From the NCBI GenBank assembly GCA_030248215.1, contig JASANG010004044.1:124001-188000 (forward strand): a stretch of DNA of 64,000 bases, given 5' to 3'. Shown here in pieces: positions 32,755-42,080 of the stretch (position 1 is its first letter; each line of letters starts with the position of its first letter). This DNA comes from Enoplolaimus lenunculus. Its lineage: Eukaryota > Nematoda > Enoplea > Enoplida > Thoracostomopsidae. The notes beneath the pieces are model-generated. The model made no database searches. It worked only from the letters and a program-made list of their open reading frames with translations, and was not told the DNA's origin. The position numbers and the translations under genes are program-made.

Positions 32755-33321
32755 AAATACTCTGTGACATCGCGCTTTAAAATGATACGTAAACTACTTC
32801 GCTATTAATAAACTTGCAAGTTGGTTGCTGTAATTCTCTTATTTAAGCTTTTAGTGCACCGATTTAAGCTCAGGTGTTAACTTTTATTGAAACATTTTTC
32901 AAAATATCTGAGTCTATACAAATATAACTATGACATCCCCGACTTACGTAATACTAGCTAAGTCGCAAAGTATTCACTGAACTTTATGTCAAAATTCAGC
33001 TAAAAGTCATACTAAGTTGCAAAAGCCAGTTCCGCGAAGAATTAGTAGCTGCTAGTTCTCGAAGCAAAAACTTGCACGTGTGAATATGTCTGTCATTTCG
33101 CTCGCGAATTATGACGTATTCATTATAAAAAATTTCGGTATTTCTTAATTTTGCTCTTTCTACCAAGCGGCATCCTGTAGTTTTGCCTTTGTTAGCTTCC
33201 GACACGTTTTTTACGCTTTCAAAAATTTAAATTGTAAAATTTAAACTCGTTTAGCATTTGTCTAATACAATTAATATATGTAACAATCTTAATATATTTA
33301 GAAGAATCAAAATTAGCTTCA

Positions 33322-36300
33322 ATGCCTATAAGGTTGTGTTCACTGCTTATACTTGTCTCGGTAAGTTTGTTAGTAAAATATTAACACTGTTTGCTGCGAC
33401 TGGCAAATAGCAACATGTTTTTAGTACTGTACAACAGGTGAGGTTTGAAAAAAAGTGCCAAGGAACTGCGTTCAAAATAAAATGACATTTAAGTCGCTTT
33501 TTTGCATTTTTTAAACCAGCATATTTTGAAACAGTTTTTGAGAAACAGAAAAACTGTGGAATGAAAACGATTTTTAGCGTATGTCAAAATCTAATATTAG
33601 TTTGAACAAAAAAGCTTTTTTCAAAATGCAAAAAATGGTTTCTGCGTCTTTGAAACTATTTACGAAGTTTATGATTTTTGTTAAAATTTAACAAGTGTAA
33701 ATTTGACAAGAATTACGATTATGATAACTTGAACTTTAAACTTCAGCAAGCGTTATGTTGCATTGCGAATCAACAACAATATCCAGACGAACCTGTTGCG
33801 TACTACAATTGGTACAATTTAGACGCTGTACATTCTGCATTGGATAACATTCTTGGTCAACCTTCATCTGGTTCATTGGTAGCCGAAAAACAATCTCCAA
33901 GTAAATAAAAACTGATAGTTTGCAGTAAAATCAAAAACTCACCATTGACGCTTTCTCTTGAGAGTATGATCCATGCGTATAACAGGTCCCTTCAGGCGTA
34001 GGATTTACGGTCCATAGCCAGATGAAAGCAGAGGGCTCAGCGTCTCCGTAACCAAATTGGCACTTTTTATTCCTTCACTTCCCATAAAAACGTTTTCTTT
34101 AATTGCGTTTTCAGTAACGCTGTCGACCCCCGAACACCTACGAAAGCAATTCATTGTTTGAGCAATATTTTTGGACTGTCTTGTGTATTCCGACCACATG
34201 CTTTGCCAGGTTTTCTTTTCCGGGGATTAGCTTAATTTTTCTAACTGAAAAACTCTAGATATCATTTAAAATATATGGGCAGCATAAAATAAAATTACGG
34301 TTAAGATATGTTAAATTAGTACAAACATCCAATTGTACACCACCCGTAAAGCGAGCGGTTTTCAAAATTTTGTTTTCCAATTTCCGAAAATCCCAATTTT
34401 CCAGCTAATATTCCTATTAGTCGTAAAATATTCCAATTTCACATTATCAAGAGCGAAGAAGGTTGAACCCATAATCGCAGTTTCCGGGTGGAATTCCTGT
34501 TTCCCGGCTGATGTCCGAATTTTCCAAAAACCTAATTTCCGATTACTACGCAATTTCCCAAAATCCAGGGTGGAAAATGTGCACCCGTAATATCAATTTC
34601 CCGGTAGAATGCAAACTTCTCGGATAATATCCGAATTTTCCAAAATCTCAAGTTCACGGGTATTTTTCTAGTTTCCCAAAATCACGAGCGAAAACGGTTG
34701 TGCCCAAAATCGTAATTTCCCGGTAGAATCTGAGTTTTACAAAATTCCAATTTCCCGGATAATATCCCAATTACCCAATTTCTCGATTTCCCGGTTAATA
34801 TCTCAATTTCTCAAAATAACTAATTATGAAAATTCTGAATGAAAAAATTGCACCAAAAGTCGCAATTTCCTGGTACAATCTAACTTTCCCAAAATTCTAA
34901 TTTCCCGGGATATCTCACAATTTCCCAAAATCCCAAATTCCCAAAATCCTGAGCGAAAAAGGTTGCGCCGAAAATTGCAATTTCCGGGCAGAATGCTTAT
35001 TTTCCAAAATCCCGATTTCCCGGGCATACAATATCCGAATTTCTCAAATCCCAGTTTACCGGGAGGGACCTCTTCTGTACATGGGCAGAGCAACCAATTG
35101 CAAACTGCGTGTCTGAGCTAAATATACACAATGCGCAGTATTTAGCAATTATTATACGTGGGTATGGTCCGAAATACCCACAACCAGTGAGAACCCCTCA
35201 GTTTTGACTGTCAATCTTGGTCGTGCAATTCACAGCTTTTAATTTTAGATCTGGTGTATTACTTTGTTACAGACCCTCCAGAAACCGGGACGGCTTTGCA
35301 GACAATCTTACTGTTGTGACATAAACAAAATAATTATTATGATTCAAAGCCAGAATTTTGAACTTAGTAAAACTAAAAACTATAATTATATGTTAAGCGT
35401 ATTTTAAATGAAGTGCATAACAAGTAGTTTTGCAGCAACTTTGAAAACAAATACAATTCTTTTACCCTGAGGCGGGTAGCGATAACGCACCATAAAACAA
35501 TTCTGCTAACAGGCGTCTGTTATTATTTTTCAATTCACAGGCGATCAACTGCGCCACTGAAGCAACAATTGGAAAACCAATATTTTGTATTATAAGATTT
35601 AGCAAAATTGAGTTTGGCTTGTCGTTCGCTTTTTTCACAAGCTCTAATGATACTGTATTATCCGTCATAAATTTCTGGATTCGCCTCTGATTATTCGTTT
35701 CATGCGTTTTTAGCACCAATTACATGCTTTCAACACGTATCGCGTGAAGGTCGATATCAGTTACGCGAAGCGAAAGGACACATCTCTCATTTGGGCTGCA
35801 GTTTGCGAACATCTGCGCCACCGAATCATCAAGTTTCGATCAAGTTTCATCCACAAAATTTTTGTCAATACGTTCGCTTCCTTAAGGTAAAAAGTTGTAA
35901 TCATTTGGGCCCATGTTACTTTATGGGGCGTAAAGGTTTCTGGTGGGTCTATAAAAGATTGGGTTTGGATTCTATATTACAATTTTTTGCTTAGGCTTAG
36001 GCTTAAGCTTAGGCTTAGGCTTAGGAACACATTTTTGCAACGCCTAGGCTTAAGCTTAGGCTTAGAAACACGCTTAATCTACTGTTACGCCCCTAAAAGC
36101 AAGATTAGCCATATTTTGAATAAACATTAATAATTTGACGTTTGTTTAAGGGAAAAAAGTTAATTAAAATTACATGAATACATTTTCGTCATCGTTTTTG
36201 CCATAGTTACTTTGATGAGAGCATTATAATCTACCGGTAATCTATAACGTGTTTTACCCTGGGACAACTTGTAAGTCGTCGAATTTTACTTTCAGCAATT

Positions 36301-39300
36301 TATGCATCTCATCAACAACAGGTTCAAATACAAATTGTAACCCATAACAGGGGTTAACGCAAAGTTCACAATTAACAATTCGAAAAGCGCAGCTTTTTTT
36401 TCATTCTAGCTAAACCATTTGGTATGACCGTTGTGTTGTCAGAGCAGAAAATACCTATTGCAACATACGGGCCCGTAGCCAAAAGGTGGCCATGTGGCTC
36501 AGTCCCTTATTCAAGAATTTTGGCCCCTCATAGAAAATTGTTATCTTTGGTGGCGATGTACAACGATTATTGTGTTGCGTTTAGATAGTGGTCATGACAT
36601 TTCCTGAGGTGCCTCAATCGGACAGCCAAATCCAACAAACCGTGTTGCATCCTTGCGAAGAAAGCGAAACCACCAGCACTGATTCAGTGACCGGAAAACT
36701 GGTTCAACTTGAATATGCGCTGACTGAACCTAAAGTCACCATTGAATTGAAGTTCTCGCCGTTAAATACAAACAGTAAGGCTTAAAAACATTAACTGAAC
36801 ATTATTTGTTCACTAATTCCTTCTTACATGAACGAATTCTATTTTATCTGAAGTCCAATTTCAAGCTGGGAATTGAACTGAAAACTCATGGATTGAAGAC
36901 GCCTACCATAATTGCATGCCTATACGAGCTTTGACTTTGGTTCCAGCACATGGCAGCTGTCATGTCTTACGGAGACTAATAGCATGTGCCCGATTGTCCG
37001 CTAACTTACTCACAGGATACTTTATTCGGGAAACGGATTATTCACGTCAAATATAATGAAAGCTAGCGCGTGTAAGCTAAAATACATTAGGACGACGAAG
37101 GTGCAGATAAATCCTACGGGGTCGATATTCCGTACCTTTGCCACAAGACGTTTCAGCTGCTAAAGAAATAGTCAAAAATATATTTTGCATCTGCTTAATA
37201 AGATTAACCTGGGCGCTTATGTACGTGAACCTCATAATATATATAGGTTATGTGGTTTGTCATTTTTTTGCAAAACCGTTCGAATATGAAATTTTGTATT
37301 AATACACAGTGATCAAAGTATCAAATTTGGGCTCATGTAAAGATTAGGGGCGCAACGGTTTGCTGTGAGCCTGCAATAGAGTTCGCTTAAGCTTTAGACT
37401 ATTTTTTTTGCTTAGTTTAGGTTTAGGATTAGCCTTAGGTATCAACTTATTCTTACGCTTAGGCTTAGGAATATGCTTATACTACTGCTACGGCCCGGTT
37501 ATGAAATGTTCAGGACTGTGTCAGTTTGAAAACCTACCGGTAACTGGCAAAACGTGCTATCACGGTTGGGCACCGGAAAAAAACTAGAAAAGACTGTTTT
37601 TTTGCGTCGGGTTTTACATATTTGAGAATGTGTGCTCTGGTTTTTAGTACAAACGGATGTCGTAATTTTGTTACATCATGAAAAGTATTTTCAGTGTGCG
37701 GGTCGTATTTCGATATGAACCGGATGCTGCGGCCCAAGACTATAAAATTGTCGACCGATGGCAGGAATCCGCAATGCGAAGTTCGGTTAACTGGACCAAC
37801 TATGATTAAAGTGAAACAAATGAATGTAAGCTGAAAACGAGCGTTATTGTTTTAATATTGTACTGATTTGCAGCCAAAAAAATTTCGAATGAATCGAGTT
37901 AAATTAAAATTTTAAACTTTAGGCTTTAGTTTAAGCCTTACATTAGGCTTAGGTGGTGCTTCGACTGATATTCAATTGGGCATACAATTCGTAGGTTTAT
38001 TTTCTAGAAAGTAATATATTTTATGTTTAAGTCTGCAATTCATGACTGAAAATTAGAAACTGCAGGGTATTAAGTCAGGGGTTAAAAAGTTCGGGTTGAT
38101 TAAATAATAATTGCACTTACTTCGTATTGTTTCAGTGCCCTGACAGCGTTGGAGCCAAGTTGCATGTCACTGCGTGGAGAGAAAGCAATAACTGGAACGA
38201 AACGGGCAAACAATTTTTGAATTTGTGTGAAAATATTGGTAAGTTTTTGATTTCCAGCATATAAACGGATAGCATTACGATCGGAAACGAAAATAGATAT
38301 CAGGTTACACGTTACATTTGTTGGTCTGTGAGCAAAATGTTTTTAATATTGAAATATTTCATAATTTAAAATTTTGTTAATACCCATGTAAAAGATCAGA
38401 GGCGAAACGTTTTACCTGCGAAACTGCAATCGGAAATAATGATACAGTCTGAAAATCAGAGTATGACCAAACTTGCTACTGCATTCTTAGTCGAATTTTT
38501 ATGAAGAATACTGCAAGTTCCATTCGTTTTAAGGTTATAGGTAGTTGTGTGTGTCAGTCGAATTATCATTCCGTTTTTAATGTTGGGGTGCTGCAAGTGT
38601 TTGATTTGAACCAAAATAAACAGAATTCAGCTATAATCTTAAATCTCCAAGCTGTAGAAAGGCAGATGAATAGTCCATACCTGATTATTATTGGTTGATA
38701 AGAACAAAACATACGATCTTGGGTCTTTAATGGAACTTGGGAATGAGGCCATGTCGGGACCCATAGGGTCGGGTCGGCCAGGGTGGGAAATAGAACAAAA
38801 AATAAAACAAATATTTCTTCCGGGTTTGAAATTTTTAGCTCAAAAGTAAGGTGAAACTTTTTCGACAGCCTGAACATCTAAATTTGAGTCGTTCATCAAA
38901 ACAATTTTCTGGTGCGCCGCTTGCTAAAAAATAAAGTTTGAATTGTACTGAATAAAAGCAATAATCATCAAAAATATATTAATTTTTACGTAAAACTATG
39001 GAAATCAACATATTAAAATCGCGGAAATGGTGTTAACTTTTTGGGTCAATGTAAAGAACAGGGGCGGAACAGTATTATAAGCATATTTCTAAGCCTAAGT
39101 GTAAGCAAGCCTAAGCCTAAGCGTAAGAATGAGCATATTCCTAAGCCCAAGCCTAACCAAAGCAAAAAAATTAGTCTAAAGCTTAAGCTTACTTTTTTCT
39201 AGTCCCACAGAAAAACGCTTCGCCCTTGATCTTTATATGGGCCACTTTTTGTTATATAGCTGTTATTTTCATGAAGCCAGGTGACGCACGGGTTTTCAAT

Positions 39301-39629
39301 AGTTCTTCATGGGGTGACTGACTTTAGAATTCTTCGTTTCCGTCTTTGTCTTGGCTCCTGCATTACATCCTGTATATAAGCGGGGTCAGAGTTTAAAATT
39401 AAATTTCAACTTCAGCTTGTGTTCTTTTAATCTTTCAGATCTGAACGCGATCGACTCTGACAACTTGCCATCGGCATCGGCAAATGTTTTAAAATTGTTC
39501 GATTGTCACAAAATTGTACTCAGTCTAAGTCAGACTCCGTTGATTAATTCGACCACGCGAGCGTTGTTGTCAATTGAAAAACTGTATGACGTACCTTCGA
39601 ATTGGAGGAGTGCCAGATTTTGCGTATAA
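33322..39629 (+). CDS. Novel secreted ten-cysteine protein (6 exons, 284 residues)
   Basis: Exons: 33322..33360, 33696..33900, 36589..36774, 37695..37825, 38136..38238 and 39439..39629. Each junction has GT and AG, and phases match throughout (0, 1, 1, 0, 1), which is strong support for one gene. Exon 1 encodes only MPIRLCSLLILVS, a short hydrophobic leader that fits a signal peptide ending near the exon boundary. The mature part has ten cysteines (14, 34, 35, 104, 145, 171, 188, 218, 244, 283), an even number that suits disulfides, and N-glycosylation sequons NET (208) and NST. Residues 83-110 are acidic and Ser/Thr-rich. Exons 5 and 6 encode CPDSVGAKLHVTAWRES and a C-terminus ending RFCV. 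I do not recognise the family; extracellular or vesicular action is inferred from the leader only. Intron 2 (33901-36588) is packed with repeats. The frame upstream of the ATG stays open for a while, so a longer 5' exon is possible. Confidence 0.7.
34330..35075. repeat. Degenerate tandem repeat rich in AATTTCCCGG, inside intron 2
   Basis: Built from short units AATTTCCCGG, AATATCC and CAAAATCC. A longer order is visible: GAGCGAAAAAGGTTG followed by CCCAAAATCGCAATTTCC recurs near 34449, 34565, 34686, 34838 and 34951, about 113-152 bp apart. Overlapping open frames on both strands here are by-products of the repeat. Confidence 0.75.
35480..35580 (-). mobile_element. Possible tRNA-like SINE remnant in intron 2
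   Basis: On the minus strand CAGTGGCGCAGTTGATCGCC resembles a tRNA-type A box; no B box is found at the expected distance. The 85-codon frame running through it is not considered a gene. Confidence 0.3.
35908..36110 (+). mobile_element. Family A MITE in intron 2
   Basis: GGCCCATGTTACTTTATGGG at the left and CCTAAAAGCAAGATTAGCC at the right. The core is a long run of CTTAGGCTTAGG units. Flanks ATCATTTG and ATATTTTG match at 6 of 8. Confidence 0.75.
36470..36545 (+). mobile_element. Family G repeat fragment in intron 2
   Basis: CGGGCCCGTAGCCAAAAGGT, then GGCTCAG and AATTTTGGCCCCTCATAG. It ends shortly before exon 3 of the secreted-protein gene. Confidence 0.5.
37328..37502 (+). mobile_element. 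Family B MITE in intron 3
   Basis: GGGCTCATGTAAAGATTAGG at the left; ATGCTTATACTACTGCTACG then GCCCGGTTATG at the right. Hexamer core CTTAGGTATC and CTTAGGCTTAGG. The right inverted repeat is eroded. Confidence 0.65.
39044..39242 (-). mobile_element. Family B MITE in intron 5
   Basis: GGTCAATGTAAAGAACAGGG at the left and CGCCCTTGATCTTTATATGG then GCC at the right. The core is CTAAGCCTAAGC hexamers. It lies in the last intron of the secreted-protein gene. Confidence 0.8.
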
Positions 39630-40223
39630 ATCCAAGAAACGTTTGTTTTTCTTTCGTTGAGTCGATTTTAAGCACAACCGGCTTTTAAAACATCTTTTGG
39701 TTTTATGTTTAAAAAGGTTTTAGTACACTTTTCCGCACACTTAAGAGGAAAACTTAGGCTTAGGTAAACACTTCGGCAAAAACTTAGTCTTAGGGTTGAT
39801 GAACATTTTTCTAAACCTAAGCTTGCGTTTGAGCCTCATCAGCATTTTCAAAATTACCATGGTTATTTACACCGCTACAAGCTTTTAGGCCGTCCGTTCT
39901 GAATTTATCTACTAAAACAAGCAGCCTATTAAAGAGTATACAACGTGTTTGATAGTTTAGGTCAAGTTTTACAAACCGGATTTGTCGAAAAGCGCATATT
40001 TTCAGGGAAAACCTCTTTTCCGGTAACAAATGGACACGTGATTGCGGTAAAATTTGATTTTTTGAATATGTTTTAAGCATTCGGTTTAAGCATATTTATA
40101 TTTGGATCTGTATATGTCTTGCTTTTATACGTATAATTTTAACTACGCAGTCAAATTGATTCACGGATGTTGGATTCAATGCTGTGGCAAATAAAATTGA
40201 AGTGAATTCAACTTGGTGTGCAG
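39630..40223. other. 3' flank of the secreted-protein gene
   Basis: No further exon. About 39740-39830 contains CTTAGGCTTAGG and CTAAACCTAAGC strings, a possible decayed family A or B copy. The 87-codon minus frame at 40080-39817 has no recognised domain. Confidence 0.35.
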
Positions 40224-40451
40224 TAGGGGTCGACTATGATACGAAACTACGACAATTGTTCGACCGACAACTTGTCGCCCAACAGTGTCCCAAAACTATA
40301 AATAAGTTGAAGCATAATCCTAAACGTAATGCTAAGCCTAATCGTAAGCTTAAATATAATGATGGTAGACAAATTGTCGAGTCGACGAAATTTCGAATTA
40401 CAAGTTGACGGTCGACGAGTTGTCGGGTCGACGAATTGTCGTGATACCCTA
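40224..40451. mobile_element. CGACAA-rich inverted-repeat MITE
   Basis: TAGGGGTCGACTATGATACG at the left and GACGAATTGTCGTGATACCC then TA at the right. ACTACGACAATTGTTCGACC pairs with the right arm. TA on both sides fits a TA-duplicating element. The middle carries degenerate TAAGCCTAA hexamers. Confidence 0.65.
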
Positions 40452-40554
40452 TGGTACATGCTTTTGGAGATTTCGGTAGTATAAATAGAACGATTTTTTG
40501 ATAGTACCGCAGAAACAAAATTGGTGCTCGTTCGTGCTAATTCTTGAATTCGTT

Positions 40555-40760
40555 GGCCAGTGTAAAGAACTGGGGCGGAACAGTATTATAAGCATATTCC
40601 TAAGCCTAATCCTAAGCGTAAGCCTAAGCGTAAGAATGAGCATATTCCTAAGCCTAAGCCTATGCATAAGCCTAAGCCAGACAAAAAATAGCCTAAACCT
40701 TAAGCTTACTCTATTCTAGTCGCACAGAAAAACGTTCCGCCGCTGATCTTTACATGGACC
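40555..40760 (-). mobile_element. Family B MITE
   Basis: GGCCAGTGTAAAGAACTGGG at the left, CGCTGATCTTTACATGGACC at the right, long hexamer core. Confidence 0.8.
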
Positions 40761-40979
40761 AACTTGTTTAACAACTCTGTTTCTTTGGTTTTTCTCAACT
40801 ATACACACATAAAATAACTTTATTAATCTGCTCTTTGCACGCTAATATTAATACGTCTATTCATAGTATCCGCATTCTATTCCTTTGGCTACTTATCATG
40901 ATATCATTTTCAAAACAATTGCTTTAATTGCAAACGCCAACCAGAGTTGTTTCTCAAAAATGCATGATTGCGATGGTTG

Positions 40980-41127
40980 GGCCCATGTTACTTTAAGAGG
41001 CGGCCAGGTTTCTGGTGGGTCTATAAAAGAGTAGACTTACATTCTAGATTACTTTTTTGCTTAGGTTTAGGCTTGGGCTTAGGAATACGTTTAATCTACT
41101 GTGACGCCCCATTACGTAACATTGGCC
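40980..41127 (+). mobile_element. Family A MITE
   Basis: GGCCCATGTTACTTTAAGAG at the left, CATTACGTAACATTGGCC at the right. It abuts the family C copy that follows. No good 8-bp duplication. Confidence 0.75.
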
Positions 41128-41323
41128 CGAGGGTGTGACCGGATGTCTATTTTCGGTAGGGCTTCCGGTAAAAACCGATGCTCTTGTTTTCACGTTTGGT
41201 TACATTTTATGACGTAGCTGTAAATCGCTTAAAAGTATCTTTAATATATTTATGAGCTAATACTTGAAAAATATTCGTTTTCCTCTGCGTTATTTTTACT
41301 ATCCGTCCGAATGTCACCTTACC
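41128..41323. mobile_element. hAT-like MITE, family C, shortened
   Basis: CGAGGGTGTGACCGGATGTC at the left and ATCCGTCCGAATGTCACC at the right, with a shortened middle. Confidence 0.5.
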
Positions 41324-41470
41324 TTTTATTCTTTTATTTTTAACTCGACTGTATTGAAGACAGTATAGAATTAAGCTAAGTTTTTAGATTGACAGGCTAC
41401 CTTATTCATTACATAGCTAAATTTAAATGCCAGCAGCGATTCGAGCATGGTATAGAGTCATCCATACGAG

Positions 41471-41711
41471 TACAAATGTTACTTTTAGGGCCCTAACAGT
41501 AGAGTAAGCGTATTTCTAATTCTAAGCCTAAGCCTAAGCGTTGCAAAAGCGTATGTCTAAGCCTAAGCCTAAGCCTAAGCTTTGCAATAGCGTATTTCTA
41601 AGCCTAAGCCTATTAAGCCTAAGCCTAAGAATAAAAATGTAGTCTAGAATGTAAGCCTACTCTTTTACAGACCTACCAAAAACTGGGACGGCCCTAAAAG
41701 TAACATGGACC
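41471..41711 (-). mobile_element. Family A MITE with expanded hexamer core
   Basis: ACAAATGTTACTTTTAGGGC at the left and GCCCTAAAAGTAACATGGAC at the right. The core has three runs of CTAAGCCTAAGCCTAAGC separated by TTGCAA-GCGTAT spacers. The 115 bp after it (41712-41826) also follow the related copy at 60922. Confidence 0.75.
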
Positions 41712-41826
41712 GTTTATTACTTGGATTTAAGCTAAATTACCGCAAAAGGTTAGCTGTCATACAATCAAATTTTTAAAACTCGATCTTAGATGTTTCGATG
41801 AGGAACAAAGACTAAGATAATTTCGG
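41712..41826. repeat. Flank shared with 61059-61172
   Basis: TAGATGTTTCGATGAGG, ACAAAGACTAAGATAATT and AAATTACCGCAAAAGGTTAG all recur, with small differences, right after the family A copy at 60922-61058. So the repeat unit extends beyond the visible MITE end on this side. Confidence 0.7.
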
Positions 41827-42080
41827 AAAGGCTAGCATCAGTTTAAAAGTTAGCAAGCGTAGCGAATGAGAAATGTCTTTTGAAGTTTAAGAGCTGATAA
41901 GATTGGTCAAAAGTCAGTATAAAAGTGCGTTTGTATCACCGATTTCAAATTTTAAAATCAATTTATAATTAAATTTGTGAAACTGTTCATATGTACAAAT
42001 TTTTGTAACAAAAAATATAAGTAGTAGTTCTGAATCGCACTCGGGATTGTACAATACTTAGTTTACAAATATTATTTCAC

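Noticed and set aside
35462-35719. Minus-strand 85-codon ORF
   Set aside because: It contains VAQLIACELKN, the usual false product of a tRNA-like SINE head read as protein.
39044-41711. Telomere or subtelomere because of TTAGGC runs
   Set aside because: The hexamers occur only inside MITEs with inverted ends and are interrupted and degenerate; ordinary genes lie on both sides.
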